Below, one piece after another: positions 54,570-63,969 of a stretch of 64,000 bases of DNA. The position numbers were made by a program, and so were the translations under genes. Origin of the DNA: Oceanicola sp. 22II-s10i (GTDB lineage Bacteria; Pseudomonadota; Alphaproteobacteria; Rhodobacterales; Rhodobacteraceae); contig NZ_AQQU01000001.1 in the NCBI RefSeq assembly GCF_002210105.1, forward strand, positions 1,524,501 to 1,588,500, in the 5' to 3' direction. The notes under the pieces were generated by a model. It ran no database searches. It had not been told where the DNA came from and saw only the letters and a list, made by a program, of their open reading frames with translations. The first letter of the stretch is position 1; every line of letters starts with the position of its first letter.

Positions 54570-55763
54570 ATGTCCGGTCCGTTGTCCCATGTCCGCGTCC
54601 TCGACCTCAGCCGGGTCATGGCCGGACCGTGGAGCGGCCAGATCCTCGCGGATCTGGGTGCTGACGTTATCAAGGTCGAACGTCTGGGCGAAGGCGACGA
54701 CACCCGGCAATGGGGCCCGCCATGGCTCAAGGACAGCGAGGGGAATCCGACGCGGGAATCCGGCTACTATCTGTCCGTCAACCGGGGCAAGCGCTCGGTC
54801 GAGCTGGACCTGAAGACGCCCGAAGGGATCGCCGCCGTGACCGCACTGGCGGCGCAATCGGACATCCTGCTGGAGAACTTCAAGACCGGGACGCTCGACC
54901 GGATGGGCCTGGGTTATGACGCGCTTAGCAAGGTGAACCCCAGGCTCATATACTGCTCGGTCACCGGGTTCGGCCTGACCGGGCCGCGCGCGAACGATGC
55001 GGCCTATGATTTCATGATCCAGGGCATGGGCGGGCTGATGAGCGTGACCGGCGCCGCTGATACCGATCCGGGCGGCGGGCCGCAGAAGGTGGGCGTGCCG
55101 ATCATCGACATCCTGACGGGGATGTACGCCACCGTCGGCGTCCTTGCGGCGCTGGCCAACCGGGACCGGACGGGCATCGGGGAACACATCGACCTTGCCA
55201 TGCTGGACGTCTCGGCGGCGGTGCTGGCCAATCAGGCGATGAACTACCTCGTCTCGGGCCGCACGCCGGTCCGGCACGGGAACCGCCATCCGAACATCCA
55301 GCCGCAGAACGTCTATCCGGTGAAGGACGGCCATATCGTGCTGGCGGTCGGCAATGACGGCCAGTTCCGCAAGTTCGCTGAGACCATCGGCCATCCCGAA
55401 CTGGCCGAGGACCCCCACTTTGCCACCAACCCCGCGCGGGTCGAGAACCTGCCCGAGCTGGAAGCGCTGATCGCGGGCCCGTTGGCCGGCCGCACGGTTG
55501 CCGACTGGTGCGCGGCCTTTGCCGCGGCGGGGGTGCCGTCCGGGCCTATCAATACCGTGGACAAGGTGTTCGAGGAGCCGCAGATACAGCATCGCCGGAT
55601 GCTGCGCGACATTCCCCACCCGCTCAGCGGGACGGTGAAACAGGTCGTCAGCCCGCTGAACTTCCGCAACGCCCCGCTGGCCTTCGACCGCGCGCCGCCC
55701 CTGCTGGGGGAACATACCGAAGAGGTGTTGCGCAGCCTCGGACTGGGGGATGGCGATGACTGA
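54570..55763 (+). CDS. CaiB/BaiF family CoA-transferase
   Basis: 397 residues from the ATG at 54570. Family features: 'VRVLDLSRVMAGPWSGQILADLGADVIKVE' at the N-terminus and the catalytic aspartate D147 in 'AAYDFMIQGMGG', the formyl-CoA-transferase arrangement. It is expected to move CoA between two carboxylic acids, activating the pathway intermediate. The stop overlaps the CMD-like start (ATGACTGA). Confidence 0.92.
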   Translation: MSGPLSHVRVLDLSRVMAGPWSGQILADLGADVIKVERLGEGDDTRQWGPPWLKDSEGNPTRESGYYLSVNRGKRSVELDLKTPEGIAAVTALAAQSDILLENFKTGTLDRMGLGYDALSKVNPRLIYCSVTGFGLTGPRANDAAYDFMIQGMGGLMSVTGAADTDPGGGPQKVGVPIIDILTGMYATVGVLAALANRDRTGIGEHIDLAMLDVSAAVLANQAMNYLVSGRTPVRHGNRHPNIQPQNVYPVKDGHIVLAVGNDGQFRKFAETIGHPELAEDPHFATNPARVENLPELEALIAGPLAGRTVADWCAAFAAAGVPSGPINTVDKVFEEPQIQHRRMLRDIPHPLSGTVKQVVSPLNFRNAPLAFDRAPPLLGEHTEEVLRSLGLGDGDD

Positions 55764-56379
55764 CGAGGGCAAGGGCGCAGGCGCGCGGATCAGCTTTCCC
55801 ACGCCCGACACGATGACCCCGGCGCAGCGCGAGGTCTATGACCAGATCGTCTCGGGCCCGCGCAAGACACTGGTCGGCCCGCTGCGCGCGGCGCTTCACA
55901 ACCCGGTGCTGGCCGACCGCTGGCAGAGGCTGGGACAGGTGCTGCGGTTCGAGACCTCGCTGCCCGCGCGCCTGAACGAACTGGCGATCCTCGTCACCGC
56001 GCGGCGCTGGAACGCGCGGCTGGAATGGGCGATCCATGCGGGCGACGCGGCGCGCGCCGGTCTGGATGCGGGCATCATCGAAGCGATCCGGACCTGCAGC
56101 CTGCCTGACTTCGGCGCGGATGATGACGCGCGCGCGGTCTACGAATACGCGCGCCAGCTGGTCGAAACGGGCGACACCGCGCAGGAGGTCTATGACGCGG
56201 TGCTGCGCCGGTGGGGCGAGGCGGGCGCGGTCGAACTGACGGCGGTCATCGGCTATTACTCGATGGTCGCGCTGACGCTGAACGTGCACCGGGTCCCACT
56301 GCCCGACGGCGTCCCGGACACGCTGCCGGTCGAGGACGGGGCGCTGCCCTCGATGCCCCCGGCCCGCGGCCCGGCGTGA
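55756..56379 (+). CDS. Carboxymuconolactone decarboxylase-like (AhpD fold) protein without redox cysteines
   Basis: 207 residues from the ATG at 55756 (an ATG two codons earlier is possible). The all-helical CMD pattern is visible: 'LPARLNELAILVTARRWNARLEWAIHAGDAARAGLD' (about 67-102) and a second helical part near 'ELTAVIGYYSMVALTLNVHRV'. The CxxC of AhpD is absent, so a peroxidase role is excluded; lactone decarboxylation or isomerisation, or an unknown reaction, remains. It is embedded between CaiB and hydratase-like genes. Confidence 0.85.
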   Translation: MTDEGKGAGARISFPTPDTMTPAQREVYDQIVSGPRKTLVGPLRAALHNPVLADRWQRLGQVLRFETSLPARLNELAILVTARRWNARLEWAIHAGDAARAGLDAGIIEAIRTCSLPDFGADDDARAVYEYARQLVETGDTAQEVYDAVLRRWGEAGAVELTAVIGYYSMVALTLNVHRVPLPDGVPDTLPVEDGALPSMPPARGPA

Positions 56380-56424
56380 CCGCGCGGCGCGGCGAAAACG
56401 ATACCAAGGACAGGAGGCGCAGGC

Positions 56425-57192
56425 ATGCGCGCATATGACACCCTCTCACTCGACGTGGCCGACTACATCGCCACCATCACCATCCGGCGCCCGCCGGTGA
56501 ACGCCCAGAACAACCGGTTCCGCGAGGATCTGGTCGAGGTGGTCGATGCGCTCGGCGACCGGACCGACGTGCGCGCCATTATCATCACCGGCGAGGGCAA
56601 GGCGTTTTCGGCCGGGGCCGACCTGTCCGAACGGCCGACGCAGGATCCGGGCGTCTACACGGCCCACAACCGCCGGGTGCGGGCCAGCTTCGACTGCCTG
56701 CTGGAATGCCCCAAGCCGATCATCGCCGCCGTGAACGGTGCGGCCATCGGGGCGGGCTGCGTCACCGCCCTATGCTGCGACATCATCGTGGCGTCTGAAA
56801 AGGGCTATCTGCAGATGACCGAGGTGAATGTCGGTCTGGCCGGCGGCGTGGCCCATGTCCGGCGGCACTTCGGCGAGAGCGATGCGCGGATGATGATCTA
56901 CACCGCGCGGCGGGTCTACGGCCCCGAACTGCTGCGGATGAACGTCGCCTCGGCCTGCACCGCGCCCGAAGAGCTGATGGACACCGCACGCGACTATGCC
57001 ATCGACATCGCAAAGGCCAGCCCCTCGGCGGTGCGGGCCGCCAAGAAGTCGTTCCAGGTGACAGAAGGGGTGTCGATCTACGACGCCTACCGGTTCGAGC
57101 AGGGACAGACCAAGGCGCTGTCGACCTCCGAGGATACAGCCGAGGCCATGGCCGCGTTCCGCGAGAAGCGGGCGCCCGAGTTCAAGAGCTGA
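56425..57192 (+). CDS. Enoyl-CoA hydratase/isomerase family protein, one catalytic Glu missing
   Basis: 255 residues with crotonase oxyanion loops 'FSAGADLSE' (61-69) and 'NGAAIGAGC'. The first hydratase glutamate is replaced by V113 ('GCVTAL'); the second, E133 in 'MTEVNVG', is kept. It resembles 29916-30680. Isomerase, thioesterase or C-C hydrolase chemistry are alternatives to hydration. AGGAGG precedes the ATG. It is the last gene of the operon and ends at a strong convergent terminator. Confidence 0.88.
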   Translation: MRAYDTLSLDVADYIATITIRRPPVNAQNNRFREDLVEVVDALGDRTDVRAIIITGEGKAFSAGADLSERPTQDPGVYTAHNRRVRASFDCLLECPKPIIAAVNGAAIGAGCVTALCCDIIVASEKGYLQMTEVNVGLAGGVAHVRRHFGESDARMMIYTARRVYGPELLRMNVASACTAPEELMDTARDYAIDIAKASPSAVRAAKKSFQVTEGVSIYDAYRFEQGQTKALSTSEDTAEAMAAFREKRAPEFKS

Positions 57193-57207
57193 CACCACCA
57201 AAGGAAA

Positions 57208-57236
57208 CGCCGCCCCGGAGCGGGTCCGGGGCGGCG
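57208..57236. terminator. Convergent hairpin terminator
   Basis: A perfect 11-bp stem CGCCGCCCCGG/CCGGGGCGGCG with a 7-base loop lies between the hydratase-like gene and tctC, which converge. No T-run is seen on either side, but its strength and place argue for termination in both directions. Confidence 0.6.
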
Positions 57237-57255
57237 CCGTGTTCAGGGTCGTGGC

Positions 57256-58215
57256 TTACTTGCTGATGCCGCGCTCGACCGCGAGCTTCTTCCAGTTCTC
57301 CATTTCCCTGGCCAGACGTGCGGTGACGTCCGGCACGCTGCTTGTCTCGATGTTGATGTCGATGGGCGCGACCACGTCCAGGAAGGCCTGGCTGCTGACG
57401 ACCTCGTTCACCTCGGAGTTGATGAAGGTCACGACCTCGTCCGACACGCCCGAGGGAACGAACATGCCCAGCCACTGGCGGATCTGCACGTCGGGATAGC
57501 CGACCTCGGCCGTGGTCGGGACGTCGGGCAGCGCGGTCACGCGCTTGTCGTCCATCACCGCCAGCGCGTTCAGCGCGCCCGCCTTGATCTGGTCGCCCGC
57601 CGTCGCGACGGAGGTGTCGTAGATGTCCGCTTCCTTGCTCAGGATCGCGACCATCGCATCGCCGCCGCCCTTGTAATGCACGACCTCAAGGTCGAGACCC
57701 GCGTCGGACAGGAACTTCTCCATCCCGAAATGGGTCGTGGTGCCCAGACCGGCGGTCGCGGCGAACATGTCGCTGCCCTTGGCCTTTTCCACGAACTCCT
57801 CGAGCGTCTTGATGCCGGTGTCGGCATTCACGATCAGGATGTAGGCGATATAGCCGAAGATCCCGACCGGCTTCATGTCCGTTTCCGGATTGAACGGCAG
57901 GTCCTTGTAGACCGCCGGGGCCGTCGCATAGGCCGAGGTGGTCATCAGGATCGTATGCGCGTCGGGCTTGGACTGGCTGACATAGGCGGTGCCCACCATC
58001 GACCCGCCGCCCGGCTTGTTCTCGACCACGACCGGGTGGCCCCAGCGTTCCTGCAGTGCGGTGGCGAGGTGCCGTGCGAAGATGTCGGTGTTTCCGCTCG
58101 GGGAATAGGGCACCACCAGCGTGACCGTCCCGGTCGGGAAGTCCACCGCCGCCGCGCTCTGCGCCAGCCCGAGCGCGAGCGCCGCGCCCGCCAGAAGCCT
58201 CTTGATCGTTCTCAT
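57256..58215 (-). CDS. tctC: Tripartite tricarboxylate transporter substrate-binding protein
   Basis: 319 residues with a signal peptide (1-23, SAAA). The TctC pattern is clear: 'TLVVPYSPSGNTDIFAR', 'VVENKPGGGSMVGTAYVSQSKPD' and 'LPDVPTTAEVGYPD'. It binds a carboxylate in the periplasm for TctAB. GGGAGGAG precedes the ATG, in a leader that shares 18 bases with that of the SDR at 24513-25262. It is third in transcription order after tctB and tctA. Confidence 0.93.
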   Translation of the reverse strand: MRTIKRLLAGAALALGLAQSAAAVDFPTGTVTLVVPYSPSGNTDIFARHLATALQERWGHPVVVENKPGGGSMVGTAYVSQSKPDAHTILMTTSAYATAPAVYKDLPFNPETDMKPVGIFGYIAYILIVNADTGIKTLEEFVEKAKGSDMFAATAGLGTTTHFGMEKFLSDAGLDLEVVHYKGGGDAMVAILSKEADIYDTSVATAGDQIKAGALNALAVMDDKRVTALPDVPTTAEVGYPDVQIRQWLGMFVPSGVSDEVVTFINSEVNEVVSSQAFLDVVAPIDINIETSSVPDVTARLAREMENWKKLAVERGISK

Positions 58216-58242
58216 TGTCGTCTCCTCCCTTGGTTGTTTCGT

Positions 58243-59757
58243 TCAGACGTCCTGTGCGTAGACCTCGCGCCGCTTGCTCAGCTTGTACGAGGTCCAGACC
58301 CCCCAGATCAGGATGGCCCCGGTGATCGCCATGATCGTCCCGCTGACGGGGCGTTCGAAGAAGGTGGCGAAGCTGCCGCGCGACAGGACCATGGCGCGGC
58401 GGAAATGTTCCTCCATCAGCGGGCCCAGCACAAAGCCGAGCAGCAGCGGCGCGCCGGGAAAGCCGAAGATCCGCATCGCGTAGCCGACCGCGCCGAAGAA
58501 AAAGACCTGCCAGACCGTCAGAGCGTTGAAGGTCGTCGAATAGGCCCCGATGCAGATGAAAAGCAGCACCGCCGGGAACAGGATGTGATAGGGGATCAGC
58601 AGCATCCGCACCCAGATCCCGATCAGCGGGATGTTCAGGATCAGCAGGATCACGTTGCCGACCCAGAAGCTCATGATCAGCCCCCAGAACAGCTCGGGTT
58701 GCGAGGTGATGAGCGTCGGGCCCGGTGCGATGCCGTGGATCATCAGCGCGCCCAGCATGAGCGCCATCGTCGCGCTGCCCGGAACGCCCAGCGACAGGGT
58801 CGGGATAAAAGCGGTCTGGTCGGCGGCGTTGTTCGCGGCCTCGGGTGCCATGATCCCTTCGATCGCGCCTTTGCCGAAGCGTTCGGGCTCTTTCGCGATC
58901 CGCTTTTCAACGGCGTAGGACAGGAAGGCGGCGATCGACGGCCCGGTGCCCGGAAGCGTGCCGAAGAAGGACCCCATCGACGCGCCCCGGATCATCGGGA
59001 ACCACGACCGCCGCATGTCATCCCGCGTCGGCTTGATGGCCCTGAGCGAAACGCTTTCGCGGTCGATCGCCGTGGCGTTCACGCGGCGGATGCTCATGAT
59101 CACCTCGGCCACGCCGAAGACGCCCATGGCCAGCGCGATCAGGCTGATCCCGTCCAGCAGGCCGAGCGAGCCGAAGGTGAACCGGGCGGAGGCGCTCTGG
59201 GTGTCCATGCCGACGAGGCCGAAGCAGATGCCGAGGGCGACCATCGCGAGGCCCTTGACCGCGGAGCCTTCCGAGATCGTCGAGGCGGCGACCAGCCCCA
59301 TCAGCATCAGCGAGAAATACTCGGCCGATCCGAACTTCAGCGCATAGCCCGCGATCACGGGCGAGAACAGCATCAGCAGGATCACACCGACCGAAGCGCC
59401 GAAGAACGACGCGACCGTGGTCATGAACAGCGCGACGCCGCCACGCCCCTGCTGCGCCATCGGATAGCCGTCCAGACAGGTGACGGCGTTCGCCGGCGTG
59501 CCGGGGATGTTCAGCAGGATCGACGCGGTGGACCCGCCGTAGGTGGTGCCGTACCAGATGCCGCCCAGCATGATGAGCGCGGTGGTCGGCCCGAGCGTGA
59601 AGGTCAGCGGGAACAGCATCGAGATCGCAGTCAGCACGCCGATGCCGGGGATCACGCCGACGAGAGTGCCCAGAAGCGCACCGAGGAAGCAGTAGAAGAC
59701 GTTCGTCGCGCTCAGCGCCACGCCCAGTCCCATGCCGAGGTTATTCAGAAGTTCCAT
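58243..59757 (-). CDS. tctA: Tripartite tricarboxylate transporter large permease
   Basis: 504 residues from the ATG at 59757, coupled to tctB by a TGATG junction. Two copies of the TctA proline-glycine signature are visible, 'GVIPGIGVLTAISMLFPLTF' and 'GTLPGTGPSIAAFLSYAVEK', and about 11-12 membrane helices. It forms the channel for proton- or sodium-driven uptake of the TctC ligand. Confidence 0.94.
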   Translation of the reverse strand: MELLNNLGMGLGVALSATNVFYCFLGALLGTLVGVIPGIGVLTAISMLFPLTFTLGPTTALIMLGGIWYGTTYGGSTASILLNIPGTPANAVTCLDGYPMAQQGRGGVALFMTTVASFFGASVGVILLMLFSPVIAGYALKFGSAEYFSLMLMGLVAASTISEGSAVKGLAMVALGICFGLVGMDTQSASARFTFGSLGLLDGISLIALAMGVFGVAEVIMSIRRVNATAIDRESVSLRAIKPTRDDMRRSWFPMIRGASMGSFFGTLPGTGPSIAAFLSYAVEKRIAKEPERFGKGAIEGIMAPEAANNAADQTAFIPTLSLGVPGSATMALMLGALMIHGIAPGPTLITSQPELFWGLIMSFWVGNVILLILNIPLIGIWVRMLLIPYHILFPAVLLFICIGAYSTTFNALTVWQVFFFGAVGYAMRIFGFPGAPLLLGFVLGPLMEEHFRRAMVLSRGSFATFFERPVSGTIMAITGAILIWGVWTSYKLSKRREVYAQDV

Positions 59758-60206
59758 CAGAAGGGCCAGTTGAACATTGCCATCTGCAGTCCGAGGCAGA
59801 TGCGGAACACGAAGGGGGCCAGCAGCGACAGGCCGAGACACAGCAGCGCGAGGCTGACGGGGCGCAGCTTCAGTTCGGCCAGCGAACTGATGATCGTCAC
59901 CGCCAGCAGCGCGGGGATCAGCCCGAAGAGCGGCATGAGGATGGCGAAGCCCGCGATGCCCGACAGAACGAAGAGCGGCGACCAGAACCGGATATCGGCC
60001 TTTTCTACCTCACGCAGCAGCGATTGCAGGGCGACCAGCAGGCCGAGGCCCGCCACGGCAATGCCCATACCCATCGGGAACATGCCGGGTCCCATCCGTC
60101 TGAGCGAACCCAGCGGGTAATGCATGGCCGCATAGATCGCGAACCAGGCGCCGACGGCCAGCAGCACGAGGCCGCCGACGGTGTCCTTGTTCACCCGGCC
60201 CATCAT
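59757..60206 (-). CDS. tctB: Tripartite tricarboxylate transporter small permease
   Basis: 149 residues from the ATG at 60206 (a second ATG follows immediately). Four hydrophobic segments (about 10-27, 38-58, 76-98 and 105-135) with 'GPGMFPMGMGIAVAGLGL' typical of TctB. The ribosome site is weak (GGACAGG about ten bases upstream). It begins the tctBAC operon. Confidence 0.88.
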   Translation of the reverse strand: MMGRVNKDTVGGLVLLAVGAWFAIYAAMHYPLGSLRRMGPGMFPMGMGIAVAGLGLLVALQSLLREVEKADIRFWSPLFVLSGIAGFAILMPLFGLIPALLAVTIISSLAELKLRPVSLALLCLGLSLLAPFVFRICLGLQMAMFNWPF

Positions 60207-60595
60207 CCGAGCGCCGCCTGTCCGGGCGATATGCCATGGCATACCGGAATTCGTCCGGCGCGGGGCCGAAACGCTGATGACACCTGTGACCTCCCTGTCC
60301 GTCGTTGCGGACGTCCTGTTGCACGCTGCCGCGCTTCGCGGAGCCTAGCCGGACAGGGCGCGGCCCCGCATCGGCAAAGGGCCATAGATCATGAATGTGT
60401 TGAACGCGGCCGCCTCTTGAATTTCTCTGGTCGTTGACCTTGCGTCAATAGAGCAGCTCTCCCGCCGCGCGCGTGGCGACAGGTCGGGGCGATTGTAACG
60501 ACGATATTGGGAGAGAGTTCTCGGCGATTTCTGAATGCGATGACGTATGGTTTTGGTCCATACGCCATCGCAGGCTGTCAGCGTGTGCGTCTCGT
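60207..60595. other. 389-bp gap between tctB and the amidase gene; no gene seen
   Basis: I see no credible coding sequence here. It must contain the promoter of tctBAC and the 3' end of the amidase transcript. The only clear element is the stem-loop at 60537-60571. Confidence 0.6.
60537..60571 (-). terminator. Stem-loop downstream of the amidase gene
   Basis: GCGATG-A-CGTATGG / CCATACG-C-CATCGC, thirteen pairs with one mismatch and a 7-base loop, 25 bases beyond the amidase stop. There is no T-run on either strand, so it could also be an operator or processing site. Confidence 0.45.
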
Positions 60596-62017
60596 TCAGT
60601 CCAGCCCGGCGGGACGGAGATGCGCCCAGGGGCGGTCCTCTTCGACCGTTGCGGCAAGGGCCAGCAGATCGAGGTCGGTGTGGTAGGGGCCGATGAACTG
60701 CACCGAGGTGGGCAGGCCGTCGCGGGCAAACCCCGATGGCAGGGCCAGCGCCGGATGGCCGGTCAGGTTGAACGGATAGCAATAGGGCGACATGCCCTGC
60801 CGCGTCAGCCCGTTCTCGTGACCGTCGACCATGACCTGCCCGTCCAGCGCCTCGAAATCCGCGGGCAGGGCGGTGCGGGTGACGGTCGGGCTGATCAGGA
60901 CGTCGTATCGGGTGAACAACGCCTGCACCGCGCGGAACAGCCGGGTGCGGGCCAGCATCGCCTTGCGGTAATCCTCGATCGTGAAGCCGCGACCGCGTTC
61001 GATGAAGCCCAGCAGGACCGGATCCATCTGGTTGCCCCAGCGGTCGACCAGCGGGCCGAAGCCCATGGCGATATTGACCTGGTAGAGCACGCGGCCCTCG
61101 TATTCGATCCAGTCGACCGGGTCCGTGACCTCTTCGATCACCGCGCCGCGCGCGGCGAGGCCGTCCAGCACGGCCTTGGTGTTGGCTTCCACATCCGCCG
61201 AGACGCGGGCGTTGCAGAACTTCGGGATATAGCCGACGCGCAGCCCGTGCAGCGTCCGGCCCGCGCGGGTGGCCAGCGGTTCGGGCGCCGAGAGGGACCA
61301 CGGGTCGCAATCGTCCGCCCCCGCCAGCGCCGTGATCATCAGCGCCGCGTCCTCGACCGTGCGGGCCAGCGGACCGGCGGCGGCGACGTTGCCGAACGCC
61401 TCGCCCGCCTCGCCGTAGGGCAGCAGGCCCACGGTGGGTTTGAGCCCGACCAGCCCGCAGGCGGCGGCGGGGATGCGGATCGACCCCGCACCGTCCGTGC
61501 CGAGGCCGAGCGGCCCGATCCCCGCCGCGACCGCGCAGGCCGCGCCGCCGGACGATCCGCCGGCGTATCGTGTGGTGTCCCACGGGTTGCGGGTGGTGCC
61601 GAAATGCGGGCCGTCCGTCTGACCCTTGTGGCCGAACTCGGGCGTCGTGGACTTGGCAAAGATCACCGAACCGGCCTCGCGCAGGCGGGTGACGAGGATG
61701 TCGTCGGCCTCGGGGATCGTGCCCGCCTTGGTGGCCGATCCGTATTCGGTGGGGATTCCAGCCGTCGGGAACAGGTCCTTGACGTGCATCGGCAGACCGG
61801 CCAGCGGACCGAGGTCCTCGCCCTTCGCCAGCGCCGCCTCGGCCTGCTTGGCCTCGTCCCGCGCGCGGTCTGCGGCGACGAATGCGAAGGGGTTCAGCCG
61901 TTCGCTCTGCGCCTCGGCGCGGGCGAGCAGGGCGTCGAGGTATTCGACCGGCGACAGTTTGCGGCGCGTCATCAGGGAAACGGCCTCGGCCGCGGTGATC
62001 CATGCCAGATCGGTCAT
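60596..62017 (-). CDS. Amidase (amidase signature family)
   Basis: 473 residues, normal length. The Ser-cisSer-Lys triad is complete: K80 in 'MHVKDLF', cis-serine S155 in '[10 protein letters not shown]', and nucleophile S179 in '[12 protein letters not shown]'. It hydrolyses a carboxamide or aryl/alkyl amide. It is encoded two bases downstream of the ABC ATPase gene and so is probably co-transcribed with a peptide-type importer, suggesting that the imported compound is an amide. Confidence 0.94.
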   Translation of the reverse strand: MTDLAWITAAEAVSLMTRRKLSPVEYLDALLARAEAQSERLNPFAFVAADRARDEAKQAEAALAKGEDLGPLAGLPMHVKDLFPTAGIPTEYGSATKAGTIPEADDILVTRLREAGSVIFAKSTTPEFGHKGQTDGPHFGTTRNPWDTTRYAGGSSGGAACAVAAGIGPLGLGTDGAGSIRIPAAACGLVGLKPTVGLLPYGEAGEAFGNVAAAGPLARTVEDAALMITALAGADDCDPWSLSAPEPLATRAGRTLHGLRVGYIPKFCNARVSADVEANTKAVLDGLAARGAVIEEVTDPVDWIEYEGRVLYQVNIAMGFGPLVDRWGNQMDPVLLGFIERGRGFTIEDYRKAMLARTRLFRAVQALFTRYDVLISPTVTRTALPADFEALDGQVMVDGHENGLTRQGMSPYCYPFNLTGHPALALPSGFARDGLPTSVQFIGPYHTDLDLLALAATVEEDRPWAHLRPAGLD

Positions 62018-62018
62018 G

Positions 62019-62996
62019 TCAGTCCTCGTAAAGGTGGCAGGCGACGCTGCGTCCGGGTTCGATTTCGCGCAGTTTCGGCGCCTCGACGCGGCAGCGGTCG
62101 AAGGCCCTTGGGCAGCGTGGGCAGAGCGTGCAGCCCGGCGGGCGGTTCAGCAGGCTCGGCACCTCGCCCCGGATCGGCGGCTGGCGCACGCCTGCCTCGG
62201 GGCGCGGGATCGCCTCGAGCAACGCCTTGGTATAGGGGTGCTTCGGCACCTCGTAGAGCGCGCGTTTCGGCGCGATCTCGACGATCTCGCCCGCGTAGAG
62301 CACCGCGATGCGTGTGGACACGGCGCGGACGACGGCAAGATCGTGGGCGATGAAGAGGTAGGACAGGCCCATCTTGTCCTGCAGGTCCATCAGCAGGTTG
62401 ATGACCTGCGCCTGCATCGACACGTCGAGCGCCGCGACCGCCTCGTCACAGACGACGAAGGACGGATCGAGCGCCAGTGCGCGGGCGATCACGATCCGCT
62501 GCCGCTGGCCGCCCGAGAATTCATGCGGGTAGCGGTCCGCGAACTGACGGGCGAGGCCCACGGTTTCCAGCAACTCGTGCACGCGGTCCATCCGGTCCTT
62601 GCGCGACCAGCCGCCGCGCACGTCGATGGGTTCCGCGATGACGTCCGACACGCGCATGCGCGGATTCATCGCCGCGTGCGGGTCCTGAAAGACGAACTGC
62701 AGCTTGTGGCGCACGCGGGATAGCGCCCGTCTGCCGCCGTCGCCGGTGATCGTTTCGCCGAACAGGTCGATCCGGCCGCTGGTGGCGGGCAGGAGACCCA
62801 CGAGCATCCGCCCGATGGTCGACTTGCCCGAGCCGCTTTCGCCGACGACGCCCAGCGTCTCGCCTTGCGCGACGTCGAAGCTGACATCGTTGACCGCGCG
62901 CAGCACGCGCTTGCCGCGGCCCTTGCCGCCGACGTCGAAATCGCGGGTCAGGTTGCGGACCTGGATGATGGCGGTGTCGGTGGTCATGTCCTTCAT
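62019..62996 (-). CDS. Peptide/nickel-type ABC transporter ATP-binding protein (DppF-like)
   Basis: 325 residues. Walker A 'GESGSGKST' (52-60), signature 'FSGGQRQRI', Walker B 'FVVCDEAVAALD', and a C-terminal oligopeptide-binding extension with a Cys cluster ('CTLCPRCPRAFDRC'). The ATG overlaps the stop of the partner ATPase gene (ATGA). It powers import together with the other ATPase and two permeases. Confidence 0.93.
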   Translation of the reverse strand: MKDMTTDTAIIQVRNLTRDFDVGGKGRGKRVLRAVNDVSFDVAQGETLGVVGESGSGKSTIGRMLVGLLPATSGRIDLFGETITGDGGRRALSRVRHKLQFVFQDPHAAMNPRMRVSDVIAEPIDVRGGWSRKDRMDRVHELLETVGLARQFADRYPHEFSGGQRQRIVIARALALDPSFVVCDEAVAALDVSMQAQVINLLMDLQDKMGLSYLFIAHDLAVVRAVSTRIAVLYAGEIVEIAPKRALYEVPKHPYTKALLEAIPRPEAGVRQPPIRGEVPSLLNRPPGCTLCPRCPRAFDRCRVEAPKLREIEPGRSVACHLYED

Positions 62997-63967
62997 TCCG
63001 CGGGCTCCGTCGTCTTCATCCGCACCGGGCAGCGGATGAAATGCCCCGGTGCGAAGGCTTCGAGCGGCGGCGGGGCCGCGTGGCAGGCGGGCTCGGCCAG
63101 CGCGCAGCGCGGGGCAAAGTTGCAGCCGGGCGGGCGGTTGCCGGGGTCGGGGATGCGGCCGGGAATAGCATAGAGGCGGCTGACATCCTCGTCGGGCGAG
63201 GGGATCGCGCGCAGCAGGCCCTCGGAATAGGGATGCTGCGGGGTGTCGAATACGGTCCGGGCCGGCGCGTCCTCGACCAGTTCCCCGGCATACATCACGA
63301 TGACCCTCTCGGAAAATTCCGCGACGAGGCCGAGGTCGTGCGAGATCAGGATGACAGACATCCCGATCTCCTGCCGCAGCTCGCGCAGCAGTTCGAGGAT
63401 CTGCGCCTGCACCGTGACGTCGAGCGCGGTGGTCGGTTCGTCGGCGATCAGCAGGCGCGGGCGGCAGGCGATGGCCATGGCGATCATCACCCGCTGGCGC
63501 ATGCCGCCCGAGAGGCGATGCGGGAACTCGGTCACGCGGCTCTTGGCGTCAGGAATGCGGACCATGTCCAGCAGTTCGACCGCGCGGTTGCGCGCCTCGG
63601 TCGCCGACAGGCCCTGGTGGATACGCAGCGTCTCGCCGATCTGGTCGCCGATGGTCAGCACCGGGTTCAGCGAATGCATCGGGTCCTGGAAGATCATCGC
63701 GATGTCCCGCCCGCGCAGGTCGCGCAGGCGGCGTTCGGGCATCGCCAGCAGGTCGTTGCCGTCGAACATGATCTTGCCCGACATCCGCGTCGTCCGCGCC
63801 GCGTGCAGGCGCAGGATGGACAGGGCGGTGACCGACTTGCCCGACCCGCTCTCGCCCACGATCCCGAGGGTGGAGTTGGCGGGCAGGGCGAAGCTGACAT
63901 CGCTGACCGAGCGGATCCAGCCGCTGTCGACGCGGAAATCGACCGAGAGGTTCTGAACGTCCAGCAT
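62993..63967 (-). CDS. Peptide/nickel-type ABC transporter ATP-binding protein (DppD-like)
   Basis: 324 residues from the ATG at 63967, eight bases after GGAG; a GTG at 63973 overlapping the permease stop is an alternative. Walker A 'GESGSGKSV' (38-46), signature 'LSGGMRQRV', Walker B 'LLIADEPTTALD', and C-terminal Cys-containing extension ('CNFAPRCALAEPAC'). It forms a heterodimer with the DppF-like ATPase. Confidence 0.93.
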   Translation of the reverse strand: MLDVQNLSVDFRVDSGWIRSVSDVSFALPANSTLGIVGESGSGKSVTALSILRLHAARTTRMSGKIMFDGNDLLAMPERRLRDLRGRDIAMIFQDPMHSLNPVLTIGDQIGETLRIHQGLSATEARNRAVELLDMVRIPDAKSRVTEFPHRLSGGMRQRVMIAMAIACRPRLLIADEPTTALDVTVQAQILELLRELRQEIGMSVILISHDLGLVAEFSERVIVMYAGELVEDAPARTVFDTPQHPYSEGLLRAIPSPDEDVSRLYAIPGRIPDPGNRPPGCNFAPRCALAEPACHAAPPPLEAFAPGHFIRCPVRMKTTEPAE

Positions 63968-63969
63968 GG

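Noticed and set aside
57676-60120. 814-codon plus-strand open frame
   Set aside because: It is antisense to tctC, tctA and tctB and has an Arg/His/Gln-rich shadow composition.
60473-62353. 626-codon plus-strand open frame
   Set aside because: It is antisense to the amidase with its complete Ser-Ser-Lys triad.
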